Positions 42,295 to 51,859 are shown, numbered from the stretch's first letter. The stretch: 64,000 bases of DNA from Lachnoclostridium sp. (GCA_021770065.1 JAETRR010000004.1:26985-90984); one strand, 5' to 3'. Notes: generated by a model not told the origin, from the sequence alone. Translations and numbers: made by a program.

Positions 42295-43744
42295 TGATGA
42301 AGCAATTATCCGCGAATGGATACAATATTCCATCCATTCGTTTGAAATACCGGAATTAATCAGTGACACTGCATCTGACGGTTTGGATGCACTAAAAAAA
42401 CTCCAGGCCTCCTCATACGATGTTGTTTTTGTTGACATACAGATGCCCCGTATGAATGGTCTGGAACTGCTCAACAGAATAAAAGAGATTTCTCCACAGA
42501 CAATTACTATTATATTAAGCAGCCATGATGACTTTGAATATGCACGGGAAGCAATGCGGAACAATTCCTATGAATATATTTTAAAAAGCGAATGCAGCAA
42601 AGAACTTTTATATTCTATTCTCGCAAAATGCAAAAAGCTTCTTGCCCCAAACTCTATTTCACATAAAATACATGAGTACCTGCATTTTACCCTTCAGGAT
42701 GAACAGGCTTCAATAACTCCTGAATATTTCAATCTGTTTGCAAATGAATATAATACGGAACCTTATTTCTGCATCTCCATCTTAAACGGATGTGATGATC
42801 TGAATTCCTGTTTCCATACATCCGTGCAGGAAGCCATTCTCTCTTCCTATGTATTTTTGGGCAGTGAAAATTCAGCCATGTTCTTCTTATGTTCCGTTAA
42901 CTCAGAAATTGATTTGACTGATTTTGCCGATAGTTTGACTGATGCATTTCCAGATATCAGATTTGCTGTCAGCAAATACTGGTACAGTAAAAATAAAATC
43001 AGCGAAGCCATATTAAACTCCTGGTCTTTACTGGAGCATTTATATTATACAGAACATCCATATATCATAGGATACAAAACAGAAACCGCCGACCATGAAA
43101 ATATATTAAACAACTTACACTCAGAAATTTTAGACAACATCAAATTTTATAATAACCGTTTATTAATGCAGAATTTTACAAAACTAAATAATTGGATATC
43201 AGAAAACAGGCCCTCGACTGAGACTGTCAAAAATATATATTCAAACATTTTATATACTCTTTGCGTTTGTGCTCCTGATATTTCTTTGAATTTCTTTTAT
43301 AATATTAAGAATATTAAAAGAGAAATCTATAATTGTAATAATTTTGCCGAATTAACAGATTACATGATGATGACTATGAAAAATTTTATTTTCCCATTAA
43401 ATTATTCTTCTAAATTCAGCATTCATGTTACCAAAGTCCTTGATGTGATCAGTGAGCACTACATGAATTTAAACTCTATTGGAGATATCGCCTCTTATGT
43501 GCATTTAAATTCTGATTATCTTACACGCTTATTTAAAAAAGAAACCGGAAAAAATCTAAGCACATTTCTTTTGGAGTATAAATTGAGTATCTCGGCAAAT
43601 TTATTACGCAATACATCTCTTCAGGTGAGTGACATCGCAACACAGGTAGGCATATACAATATCAGCTATTTTTCAAAGAAATTTAAAGAATATTATGATA
43701 CTCAGCCTATAAATTATCGTAATAAATACAAAAATAAAAACTGA
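42275..43744 (+). CDS. Response regulator with AraC output, YesN-like
   Basis: 489 residues. Receiver at 1-120 (MKILIVDDEAIIREW, phospho-Asp in VVFVDIQMPRMNG, lysine in YILKSE), a long middle region, and a C-terminal AraC helix-turn-helix pair (DIASYVHLNSDYLTRLFKKETG, VSDIATQVGIYNISYFSKKFKEYYD). Overlaps the kinase gene by 20 bp. AGGAGG nine bases before ATG 42275 selects this start. Confidence 0.92.
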   Translation: MKILIVDDEAIIREWIQYSIHSFEIPELISDTASDGLDALKKLQASSYDVVFVDIQMPRMNGLELLNRIKEISPQTITIILSSHDDFEYAREAMRNNSYEYILKSECSKELLYSILAKCKKLLAPNSISHKIHEYLHFTLQDEQASITPEYFNLFANEYNTEPYFCISILNGCDDLNSCFHTSVQEAILSSYVFLGSENSAMFFLCSVNSEIDLTDFADSLTDAFPDIRFAVSKYWYSKNKISEAILNSWSLLEHLYYTEHPYIIGYKTETADHENILNNLHSEILDNIKFYNNRLLMQNFTKLNNWISENRPSTETVKNIYSNILYTLCVCAPDISLNFFYNIKNIKREIYNCNNFAELTDYMMMTMKNFIFPLNYSSKFSIHVTKVLDVISEHYMNLNSIGDIASYVHLNSDYLTRLFKKETGKNLSTFLLEYKLSISANLLRNTSLQVSDIATQVGIYNISYFSKKFKEYYDTQPINYRNKYKNKN

Positions 43745-43787
43745 CAGTTTTTCATTCTGGCAGTTTGAGCTCAGCGGGTGGTTAATT

Positions 43788-43836
43788 GTTTCAAGCATTT
43801 CCATTTTTGTGTTTCAAAAATGGAAATGCTTGAAAC
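43788..43836. terminator. Long bidirectional hairpin between convergent genes
   Basis: Perfect 21-bp arms (43788-43808 beginning GTTTCAAGCATTTCC, and 43816-43836) around a 7-base loop, between the stops of the YesN-like regulator and the kinase gene. A- and T-runs within the stem top make it usable in both directions. Confidence 0.7.
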
Positions 43837-43849
43837 TCTCTCTCTTTTA

Positions 43850-45286
43850 CTAATTCGTCTTCTTCATGAGAATCTTTATTACTTCCTTTAAAGTTGTATC
43901 CTCTCCTACGTTTCCCGGAAAAATAATATAAGGAATCTGCGGCATCCTGCTCTCTTTTCCTGTTTTCCAAACCGGTATTCCGGGCTTAATCTGACCTAAT
44001 ATATGTGCTTTCTTTATTCCCAGTGCTTTTACAGCCACATCGCTGGATGTAATACCCCCCTTTGCGACAATGAAAGCCGGCAAAACATCCAAGCCTTTTA
44101 CCAGATATTGAAGTGCTTCCGAAATTTTTACAGAAAGCGTCAATTCATCTTCTTTATCTCCCGTATCCGCTGAGATTAACTCTCTTGTCGTAAAGCAGCA
44201 TACTGTTTTTCCATTCTTCAGACACTCCTTTTCTTCTTCGAGGCATCGTTCCATTTCTTTTTGGAATTTTTTTTCATTTCTGACAAGCGCCGCATTGAAT
44301 TCAATAAACACAATATCAGGCAATTCTTTTAATGCCTCAATCTGTCTCGTTGTCTTTTCCGTATGTGAGCCTGCTATAATGATTCCCGAAGAAATGCTCT
44401 TTTCCATTCCCAGACTTTCTTTTGTAAGGAGCTGCTGTTTGGAAATATTGCCAAATACCTTCACAAAGGAAGCCGCGGTTCGAAACAAATATCTCTTTCC
44501 CTTTTTCATTGCCCGATATAATGCGATGCAGAATATTTTCAAGTCCATATCATCTACAGCATTTACAATAACTTTCTGAAAGTTTTGAGTCTCTAACAAT
44601 TTTTTTTCTACTTCTTCCAGTTCCAGCTTCCTTAATTCTTCCAGTGAAATGCTTACAACATCCAAAGCTTTATATTCTGCCTTCGTTTTTTCTTCAATAT
44701 ACTCAGGCAGTGTTGATGCCTGGTATCCAAAGGTTTTATCCTGAGCAAATTCTGTTTCATTTACGGGAATAAAATTGTTTCCATATTGCACATAATGAAT
44801 ATTTTCAATCGTAAATCTTCTGCCTTCCCGAAAAAAGGGACATAAAATCTCTCCATCAATATCTCTTCCCGTGTTTCTGACAAATCCTTCTCTTAAAACC
44901 TGTGTTTCCACCGGGTAATGGCCTCTTAACGTACTGTCGGATCTGCTTATAAAAAGATATTCTTTTCCCCTTTCCTTTGATACTGCATTAACCATATCTG
45001 CAATCTCTCTGTGTACATTTCGGGTCTGCTCCCCGGTGAGGCCTCTGGAATTTGTCAAAATATAAAACATTTCCTTTTTCTCATCAAAGCCCTGTTCTAT
45101 ACTTTCTTTATCCCAGCTGGTATATACCGAAACATCGTGAACCGTCTGCCCCCCTGTGGGATCATCATCCAAAACAATAATCTTCTTATCCCAGCCTGCC
45201 CTCTCCTTTTTATAAAGCTCTTCTATGTATGTCCCATCCACTTTAGGCAGCGCATTTATAAGTGCTTCAAATTCCGAACTTTTCAT
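43850..45286 (-). CDS. Four-carbon acid sugar kinase family protein (DUF1537)
   Basis: 478 residues. N-terminal VLDDDPTGGQTVHDVSVYTSW and SDSTLRGHYPVE match the sugar-binding domain; C-terminal AFIVAKGGITSSDVAVKALGIKKAHILG and FPGNVGEDTTL form the nucleotide-binding part. Family members phosphorylate threonate, erythronate and similar tetronates. Last gene of the sugar-acid operon, after the GntP permease. The exact acid is unknown. Confidence 0.9.
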   Translation of the reverse strand: MKSSEFEALINALPKVDGTYIEELYKKERAGWDKKIIVLDDDPTGGQTVHDVSVYTSWDKESIEQGFDEKKEMFYILTNSRGLTGEQTRNVHREIADMVNAVSKERGKEYLFISRSDSTLRGHYPVETQVLREGFVRNTGRDIDGEILCPFFREGRRFTIENIHYVQYGNNFIPVNETEFAQDKTFGYQASTLPEYIEEKTKAEYKALDVVSISLEELRKLELEEVEKKLLETQNFQKVIVNAVDDMDLKIFCIALYRAMKKGKRYLFRTAASFVKVFGNISKQQLLTKESLGMEKSISSGIIIAGSHTEKTTRQIEALKELPDIVFIEFNAALVRNEKKFQKEMERCLEEEKECLKNGKTVCCFTTRELISADTGDKEDELTLSVKISEALQYLVKGLDVLPAFIVAKGGITSSDVAVKALGIKKAHILGQIKPGIPVWKTGKESRMPQIPYIIFPGNVGEDTTLKEVIKILMKKTN

Positions 45287-45336
45287 TTCTCATCCTCCGC
45301 ATAATGTACCGGCATTTCTTTTTCCTGTGAATACTG

Positions 45337-46689
45337 TCAGGCAACAATTAAACTCAATATACCTACCAGCACCAATGCGCACAGTGACAGTATTGTTGTA
45401 ATAAAGGTCCACGTTTTCAGGGTCTGTCCTTCCGTCATATTAAGATACTTGCACACAAGCCAAAATCCACTGTCATTTACATGCGAGGCCATAACCGATC
45501 CTGCCGCTATTGCAAGAACAATCAACGCTTTCTGCATTTCCGAAACGGGCGATACTGCTATAATCGGATTCACAATTCCTGCTGCTGTAATCATAGCCAC
45601 CATGCCGCTCCCCTGGCTTACTCTGATAAAAGCTGCAACAATATACCCTAAAAGAATAACCGGAAGTCCAAATTCTTTTACCATTGAGGCAATCACATCG
45701 CCCACTCCGCTGTCTAACAGCACCTGCTTAAATATGCCTCCGGCTCCTGTTACGAGCATAATAAGGCCGACAGGCAGGAACGCTTTTGAAGAAATCTCCA
45801 GAAGATCCTCTTTATGAAAGCCCCGGCGTTTTCCAAGAACATAAAAAGAAAGGAGTACTGCAATAAGCAGTGCAATATATGAAGTCCCCAAAAACTTAAT
45901 AATCTGTGTAAAAACGCTCTCCTGAATTATGCTGCTTTTAATAAGAGCATCTGCACCGGTATTAGAAAGAATCAAAATAATCGGTACTGCAATAACCATG
46001 ATAACGCTTGCAAAGGACGGTAAGTTTTCTTTTCCCTTATCCTCCAGAACAACATGCTCCGGAACCGGAATAAATACCTTTCGGTCAATATATTTGATAC
46101 TATATAAATACCCTATAATTACAAGCGGTACAGATATAATAAGACCAAATAAGATCACATATCCCATATTCGCTTCCAAAGCTCCTGCTGTTGCCACTGG
46201 TCCCGGTGTGGGCGGAACAAACGCATTTGTAATGCACAGTGCAGTAATAAGCGGAAACGCAAATGTGGCAACCGATCTCTTTGTCTTACTGGCAACTGCA
46301 AATATAAGGGGCAGCATAATGATAAATCCGACATCAAAAAACACAGGTATCGCAACAATGAACCCTGTAATCGCAAAAGCCAAAGGCGCACGTTCATTTC
46401 CCAATCTTTTAATCATCGCCGATGCAAGTGACTGCGCTCCCCCGGATTCTTCCAACAGCTGACCAAAAACAGCGCCTAATCCGACTACGATTGCAACACT
46501 TCCAAGGGTACTTCCCATCCCGTTTTGAATGCTTGCAGAAATATCCGAAAGAGGCATTCCCACTACAATTCCAACACCAATAGATGCGATTAACAGCCCT
46601 ATAAATGCATGCAATTTACATTTTAATACCAAAAACAGTAAAAAAGCTATCCCTAAGACAACAACTAAAATCATTCCAAGATCTCCCAT
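45337..46689 (-). CDS. GntP-family gluconate/sugar-acid:H+ symporter
   Basis: 450 residues, about twelve membrane helices. Family motifs: GLGAVFGQLLEESGGAQSLA, PVFFDVGFIIMLPLIFAVA and RVSQGSGMVAMITAAGIVNPI, MASHVNDSGFWLV. Imports gluconate-like acids and commonly accompanies tetronate genes. GGAGG precedes the ATG. Lies between aldolase and kinase genes. Confidence 0.93.
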   Translation of the reverse strand: MGDLGMILVVVLGIAFLLFLVLKCKLHAFIGLLIASIGVGIVVGMPLSDISASIQNGMGSTLGSVAIVVGLGAVFGQLLEESGGAQSLASAMIKRLGNERAPLAFAITGFIVAIPVFFDVGFIIMLPLIFAVASKTKRSVATFAFPLITALCITNAFVPPTPGPVATAGALEANMGYVILFGLIISVPLVIIGYLYSIKYIDRKVFIPVPEHVVLEDKGKENLPSFASVIMVIAVPIILILSNTGADALIKSSIIQESVFTQIIKFLGTSYIALLIAVLLSFYVLGKRRGFHKEDLLEISSKAFLPVGLIMLVTGAGGIFKQVLLDSGVGDVIASMVKEFGLPVILLGYIVAAFIRVSQGSGMVAMITAAGIVNPIIAVSPVSEMQKALIVLAIAAGSVMASHVNDSGFWLVCKYLNMTEGQTLKTWTFITTILSLCALVLVGILSLIVA

Positions 46690-46704
46690 TTGAATCCTCC
46701 TTTG

Positions 46705-47478
46705 TTATTTCACCAACTCTTTTACAATATTACCTGCCATGTTGGATACCATTCCCTGATCTGAACTTATTGGAATGTACAAAACTCCTTTTTTCAATAA
46801 CTCTCTGGCCATCTCAACGTTATCGGCAACTGTTCCCACTGCTTTTCCCGCCCGATTCACTTTCTCAATGATTTGATCAATTACATTTAACAGCTTCGGA
46901 TGTTCTCTCCTTCCCATCACTTCCCGCCCCAGAGACTGTGACAAATCCATCGGTCCTATAAAAATTACATCCAATTCTTCTAAGGACAATATTTCATCCA
47001 AATGTTCAACAGCCTCTTTTGTTTCACAATGAAGAACGGTCAAAATCTCTTTGTTCGCTATATCTATATACTCCTGCTTGTCCATCCTTCCATAAAGAGC
47101 TGCTCTGTGTGTAGGAGCAAATCCCCTGTTTCCCAAAGGTGCATATCTGCCTGCATCCACTGCTGTTTTAGCCTCTTTGTATGTATCCACATTGGGCGCA
47201 TGAAAACCAAGCGCTCCCGTATCTAATGCCTGCATAATATTTACCGCCGTTGATTCCCTCACTCTTATAATCGGCACAATACCAGACAGGTCTGCAGCTC
47301 TTACCATATTCGTGATCGTTTCCGGATTATAGGAAACATGTTCGCTGTCTATTACAAAAAATTCCATTCCTGCACAACCAAGGATTTCCACGATACTGGC
47401 ATCTGATGTTTTTACAAAGGTACCAAACACGGGCTGCCGGTTCTTTAATTTTTCTTTTATTGAATTTGCACGAATCAT
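46705..47478 (-). CDS. HpcH/HpaI-family aldolase
   Basis: 257 residues. VFGTFVKTSDASIVEILGCAGMEFFVIDSEHV with the metal and base region, VRVRESTAVNIMQALDTGALGFHAP, NRGFAPTHRAALYG, and the metal ligand region IFIGPMDLSQSLG. Class II pyruvate-type aldolases of this family cleave 2-keto-3-deoxy or 4-hydroxy-2-oxo acids to pyruvate and an aldehyde. Probably the carbon-carbon bond-breaking step of the operon. Confidence 0.88.
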   Translation of the reverse strand: MIRANSIKEKLKNRQPVFGTFVKTSDASIVEILGCAGMEFFVIDSEHVSYNPETITNMVRAADLSGIVPIIRVRESTAVNIMQALDTGALGFHAPNVDTYKEAKTAVDAGRYAPLGNRGFAPTHRAALYGRMDKQEYIDIANKEILTVLHCETKEAVEHLDEILSLEELDVIFIGPMDLSQSLGREVMGRREHPKLLNVIDQIIEKVNRAGKAVGTVADNVEMARELLKKGVLYIPISSDQGMVSNMAGNIVKELVK

Positions 47479-47510
47479 TTTTCCTTTTCTTTTCTTTCCT
47501 TCCCTTTACT

Positions 47511-48401
47511 TTACTTTGCTCTGCCCTTAATCTGAAACTTATACAGGCTTGTTGATGCCGTAACAAAAAGAGTATTCATCTCTTTCCCTCCAAAAACACA
47601 ATTTCCCGCCTTCTCAGGTATCAAAATTTTTCCCAGACATCTGCCTTCCTGATTAAAAACATGAATGCCGCCCTGCGCACAGCAGTATATATGATCTTCC
47701 TGATCAATCTTCATTCCATCGGGAAGCCCTATGCCCTCGCCGGTGGTCTCTGCCCATACGCATCCTTCATCCAAAGTCCCATCCTCACATACTCGGAATT
47801 TTTTGATATGCTTCCTTGGAGAATCATTTACGAATAAGTATTTCTCATCATTTGAAAAGCACAAGCCATTCGGATTTTCAAAGTCCTTATTCAAAAGCCG
47901 AAGCATATCTACACACGGATCATAACAAAATACTCCCTGAAACGTCAGTTCCTGTTCTCTTTGAATCCCTGTGTTTGATGGATTTCTTCCAAATCTTGGA
48001 TCCGTAAAATAGATTTTCCCCTCACTGTCTACAACAACATCATTGGGGCTGTTTAGTTCTTTTCCCTGATAATGTGAAACCAAGACTCTGCGGTTCTTTC
48101 CTTCATAATCCGTTATGCTCAGACAGCTTCCGGCATGTTCGCAAACAATTATATTTCCGTTATTATCAAAGGCATTTCCGTTTCCCTTATTTGTAAACTC
48201 CCGCAAAATCCTTAGACCTTCTTTTTCGCTGTAACGGTAGGTTCTGCTGATAGGAATGTCATTAAACGTCAGTTCCTGTGTTCTTTTATTCCAGACAGGA
48301 CCCTCAATAAATACAAATCCATTTTCAACGATTTGCAGCTCCTGATCTACATTAATTACATCAAAAAATTCATCGTAAAAACTCTTATATTCTAACCTCA
48401 T
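47511..48401 (-). CDS. SMP-30/gluconolactonase-family lactonase
   Basis: 296 residues, six-bladed beta-propeller. Seen: FIEGPVWNKRTQELTFNDIP with the first metal Glu, SPNDVVVDSEGKIYFTDPRFG, NPNGLCFSNDEKYLFVND and LPDGMKIDQEDHIYCCAQGGIHVF. Hydrolyses sugar lactones to acids, fitting a dehydrogenase step earlier in the pathway. Start ATG 48401 with GAGG eight bases upstream. Confidence 0.9.
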   Translation of the reverse strand: MRLEYKSFYDEFFDVINVDQELQIVENGFVFIEGPVWNKRTQELTFNDIPISRTYRYSEKEGLRILREFTNKGNGNAFDNNGNIIVCEHAGSCLSITDYEGKNRRVLVSHYQGKELNSPNDVVVDSEGKIYFTDPRFGRNPSNTGIQREQELTFQGVFCYDPCVDMLRLLNKDFENPNGLCFSNDEKYLFVNDSPRKHIKKFRVCEDGTLDEGCVWAETTGEGIGLPDGMKIDQEDHIYCCAQGGIHVFNQEGRCLGKILIPEKAGNCVFGGKEMNTLFVTASTSLYKFQIKGRAK

Positions 48402-48420
48402 TGGCAATTCCTCTTTTGTG

Positions 48421-49845
48421 TCAATTTATAACAACCGGCTCAATATTCAGCATCCTGCACACCTCGGTCAATTCCTTTTTATAAGATCCCTCTACGCCGC
48501 TGATATGATTTGAGTTAAATCTGTCTATAAAGCTTTCGATATCAAAATCTGCCTTCATAAATGCTACCGGAAGCTGATGCACTCCTCTGGCCTTTACAAA
48601 AGCATCAAGAATCTCTTTTTTCGGCTCCACGAATTCTGTTTCTATAATAAACATTTGATATCTGCCATCTTCTCTGCACAATCTTGCCATAGTCATGTCC
48701 CCTGCGCTTGGCACGGTATAAGTAACAGCGCCGCCGGATGGACGGTTTGCCCTGCGCAATTCTATATTTTTCATATTCCTGCATCCGTCACAGGAACGCC
48801 CCGCATAATAGGTACACATAGAGCCGCAATTCGGCAGATAAATAAGTTTTTCCTTATACCCGATATGGCTTACATCAGCAAACATCGTAGGCTTTCCTCC
48901 GGAAACCAATTTTAATATCTCCATTGACAATGCTCCGTCCGCATCTGCCTCACAGGAAATAGCAAACGGTTCAAAATAGCCGTCCGCATCATATCCTCCA
49001 TTTAACAATGCGGTTGATATACACTGCGGGATTCGGAAATTGGTAAGATCCGGCATACATTTAATTGCACCAAAGTCCAGGTGTCTGTCCTCAATAATAT
49101 CTTTTGTCGCCAGATAACACGCAATCTGGTATTTCAGCTTCTGCTGTGTTAATTTTTCATCGTATTTCACAGCTCCTACAGCATTTACCAGCCAATTGAA
49201 CATGGCCTCAATACGTTCTGATTCTATTGCTTCAGCGCGCCTGATAATTTCTTCATGATCCACATGATCTGTGTCTATCATAAATTTCTTTTTCCACTGC
49301 ATAGGATCAAAGCTTCCGGTATCAATTCCCAGAGAACGTCCGCCAATATATCCAAAAATTTTTCCTTTTAAATTCTCCACACATGAAGCGGCACGAATAT
49401 ACGGCATCATTTTCGTTTCAAATAAATTGGGTGATTCTTCCGTAAAATCCTGCTGAATCCGCAAATGTTTATAGCCAATCTGATTTAAAGCTCCACCGGC
49501 ACCAAGCAATCCAACCGTACCATGCGTACTTGGATCATCATTTGATACAAGTACTGTGGGAAGTCCCATTTTCTGCACTCCGCGCACAACTCCATTGGGC
49601 CATGTCCAGCATGGAATAAAAGCAATAAAAACCTCTACGCCCTTCATTTTCAGCTCTTTTGCCTGCTGATCAATCTCCTCTGCCGATCGGGCGGCTGTGT
49701 CTGAACTATATAATTCCATATCCAAACTGCTAAAATACTCTGCGGCCGCTTTCATTTGAGCCTCTGTTTTTTCTTTGTATAGCACGTTAAATTCGTGCTC
49801 TCTTGGATCGCTGAATGTAATCATGCCAACCTTTGGTATACCCAT
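48421..49845 (-). CDS. L-fucose/L-arabinose isomerase-family protein
   Basis: 474 residues. N-terminal MGIPKVGMITFSDPREHEFN and FIAFIPCWTWPNGVVRG, middle GGRSLGIDTGSFDPMQWKKKF, and CEADADGALSMEILKLVSGGKPTMFADV near the C-terminus match the fucose isomerase fold. Such enzymes use Mn2+ for aldose-ketose conversion. Fucose is not implied, because no fuculose kinase or fuculose-phosphate aldolase accompanies it. It contains an unusual cysteine cluster CGSMCTYYAGRSCDGC. Confidence 0.82.
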   Translation of the reverse strand: MGIPKVGMITFSDPREHEFNVLYKEKTEAQMKAAAEYFSSLDMELYSSDTAARSAEEIDQQAKELKMKGVEVFIAFIPCWTWPNGVVRGVQKMGLPTVLVSNDDPSTHGTVGLLGAGGALNQIGYKHLRIQQDFTEESPNLFETKMMPYIRAASCVENLKGKIFGYIGGRSLGIDTGSFDPMQWKKKFMIDTDHVDHEEIIRRAEAIESERIEAMFNWLVNAVGAVKYDEKLTQQKLKYQIACYLATKDIIEDRHLDFGAIKCMPDLTNFRIPQCISTALLNGGYDADGYFEPFAISCEADADGALSMEILKLVSGGKPTMFADVSHIGYKEKLIYLPNCGSMCTYYAGRSCDGCRNMKNIELRRANRPSGGAVTYTVPSAGDMTMARLCREDGRYQMFIIETEFVEPKKEILDAFVKARGVHQLPVAFMKADFDIESFIDRFNSNHISGVEGSYKKELTEVCRMLNIEPVVIN

Positions 49846-49861
49846 ATTCTTTTCCTCCTGC

Positions 49862-50680
49862 TTATCTGTTTTTCAACCATTCATACTCTTCTGCTGTAAC
49901 CGTTTTATATCCAGGAACCGGGAATGCCTGGAAGCTTCTCCCTCCATCTATAAATATGGATTGCCCATAAATAAAATCTGAATCATCCGATGCCAAATAA
50001 ACTGCCAGCCTTCCACATTCATTTGGAGTTCCTATTCGTCCGATCGGAGTTCTCGAAATTACTGTATTAAACAGCTGCGGGTCGGATCCGACGCGCCGCA
50101 TCAGCTCTGTTTCAATAGGGCCCGGACATATCGCATTTACTTTTATATTATATGGAGTCAGCGCAACTGCCTGAACTTTTGTCAGCTGCCCCACACCGCC
50201 CTTGCTTGTGGTATAACACATCTGACTGTCTAACGCCAAGTAAGCGTTTACAGACGAAATATTAATAATTGCACCGCCTCTTCCCTGCTTTGCCATATAC
50301 CTTGCAGCCGCCTGTCCTCCAAAGAAAACACCTTTTAAATTTACCCCCATAATTTTGTCATACTGTTCTTCTGTTATATCAAGGTAATGTGTCTTTTCCG
50401 GATCATTAATCCCCGCATTTGCTACAAAAATATCAAGGCCTCCATATCTTTGAACTGTTTTGTCTACCAGCAGCTGATTCTCATCCACATTAGAAACATC
50501 TGCCGGAGTATAGAAAACATCTCCCAGCTTTTGCAGTTCTTTTTCTGCCTTGCGCCCCTCTTCTTCGTTTCTTGAACAAATTGCGACCTTTGCCCCTTCC
50601 TTTAAAAATTCCTCCGCAATTCCATATCCAATCCCCTTGCTTCCTCCTGTAATGATTGCAATACGATCTTTCAGCTTCAT
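49862..50680 (-). CDS. Short-chain dehydrogenase/reductase
   Basis: 272 residues, classical SDR: cofactor motif TGGSKGIGYGIA, NAGIND, catalytic Ser in NISSVNAY, YTTSKGG with Tyr and Lys, and PGPIETELM. AGGAGG precedes the ATG. Oxidises or reduces a sugar or sugar acid within the operon. Confidence 0.9.
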   Translation of the reverse strand: MKLKDRIAIITGGSKGIGYGIAEEFLKEGAKVAICSRNEEEGRKAEKELQKLGDVFYTPADVSNVDENQLLVDKTVQRYGGLDIFVANAGINDPEKTHYLDITEEQYDKIMGVNLKGVFFGGQAAARYMAKQGRGGAIINISSVNAYLALDSQMCYTTSKGGVGQLTKVQAVALTPYNIKVNAICPGPIETELMRRVGSDPQLFNTVISRTPIGRIGTPNECGRLAVYLASDDSDFIYGQSIFIDGGRSFQAFPVPGYKTVTAEEYEWLKNR

Positions 50681-50689
50681 GTTTCCTCC

Positions 50690-51748
50690 TTAAACAATCA
50701 CTAATTTTTTTGTAACACTGTACTTTTCAGCCAATTCTATCAGTTCCTTATAGGTCGTTTCCGGAACGGGTATCCCTTCTTTTCTTCTAATGCATTCCTT
50801 CTGGTACTCTATTTCACCCGGAATCAGCATCTGCGCATTTTTTTCCCACATAGGCGTTGACTTAATATACTTTTGGAACAACTCCATCCGCTGCTTCATT
50901 TCATTTTTTCCTATCACCTTAGATATATCAATTGCAATAAAGAAATGCCCTGTCTCGCTTGGTTCTTCGGGATTCGCATACATGCTCTTCATATCTTTTG
51001 AGAAAACGCCGCCAGTAATCACACCTGATAAAATATCGACTACATATGAAAGCGCAAGTCCCTTATAGCCTCCCATCGGCATCAGAAAACCGTTAAATGC
51101 TTCTTTCGGATCATCTGTCGGACGGCCGTCTTTATCCGTCGCCCAATTCATTGGTATTTTTTCTCCCTTTTTTATTGCCAAAGTAAGCTTGCCTCCCGCC
51201 ACAACAGACAAAGACATGTCGAGGACAAATGGGAAATCGGAATATGTGGGTATTGCAACCGCAATTGGATTATTTCCGGTCACCGGTTCACTTGCTCCGG
51301 GAGCCACAATCAAAGGTTTTACGTTTGTCATGGCTATTCCAATCATGCCTTCTTCCGCAGCCATCCTTGCATACAATGCACCAGCGCCAAAATGATTACT
51401 GTTCATAACGCCGCATGCAGCAATTCCGCTCTTTTTTGCATTCTCAATCGCATGGCTCATTCCCTTGCGAGCTCCTATAAATCCCGCTGCATTGTCTGCA
51501 TCTAATATATAAAGGCTCTGTTCCCCCTTTCTTATTTTTATATTGGGTCTTACATTTATAGCTCCATTTTCCATTCTTTCTACGTAAGCCGGAATGCGGA
51601 TAATTCCATGGGAATCAATCCCCCAGTAATTTGTCTGCACAAGGGCTTTCGCATGAAAAGCAGCATCTTCGCAGCCCATGCCGGCTTTGCACAATAGTTC
51701 AGTCACAAATTCAGCCAGGCTTTCTCCGCTTATTCTATAGCTATCCAT
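50690..51748 (-). CDS. Malate/L-lactate dehydrogenase-family (Ldh/AllD/YlbC type) oxidoreductase
   Basis: 352 residues. Family marks: GIDSHGIIRIPAYVERM with the catalytic His, MNSNHFGAGALYARMAAEEGMIGIAMTNVKPLI, GNNPIAVAIPT and MGGYKGLALSYVVDILSGVITGG. These NAD(P)-dependent enzymes act on 2-hydroxy acids such as ureidoglycolate, sulfolactate or 2,3-diketogulonate. First gene of the operon; ATG 51748 has GGAGG seven bases upstream. Confidence 0.9.
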   Translation of the reverse strand: MDSYRISGESLAEFVTELLCKAGMGCEDAAFHAKALVQTNYWGIDSHGIIRIPAYVERMENGAINVRPNIKIRKGEQSLYILDADNAAGFIGARKGMSHAIENAKKSGIAACGVMNSNHFGAGALYARMAAEEGMIGIAMTNVKPLIVAPGASEPVTGNNPIAVAIPTYSDFPFVLDMSLSVVAGGKLTLAIKKGEKIPMNWATDKDGRPTDDPKEAFNGFLMPMGGYKGLALSYVVDILSGVITGGVFSKDMKSMYANPEEPSETGHFFIAIDISKVIGKNEMKQRMELFQKYIKSTPMWEKNAQMLIPGEIEYQKECIRRKEGIPVPETTYKELIELAEKYSVTKKLVIV

Positions 51749-51765
51749 CATTTATCCTCCTTCAC

Positions 51766-51785
51766 AAATGTATGCGCTTACATTT
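51766..51785. promoter_or_regulatory. LacI-type operator, downstream copy
   Basis: AAATGTATGCGCTTACATTT, a palindrome with TGTA/TACA arms and a CG-containing centre, just after the predicted transcription start of the sugar-acid operon. Confidence 0.75.
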
Positions 51786-51794
51786 TATGATGGA

Positions 51795-51823
51795 ATTGTA
51801 CCTCTTTTCCCTGTATATGTCAA
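51795..51823 (-). promoter_or_regulatory. Promoter of the sugar-acid operon
   Basis: Minus strand TTGACA (51823-51818), 17-base spacer, TACAAT (51800-51795). One operator follows at about +3 and the other lies about 80 bases upstream. Confidence 0.75.
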
Positions 51824-51859
51824 TGCTTTTTATCAATTTTAACCGATTTTTACACAAAT

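Noticed and set aside
48421..51748. L-fucose degradation operon
   Set aside because: The isomerase-like and SDR genes suggested it, but fuculokinase and fuculose-phosphate aldolase are missing and the kinase and symporter are of acid-sugar type.
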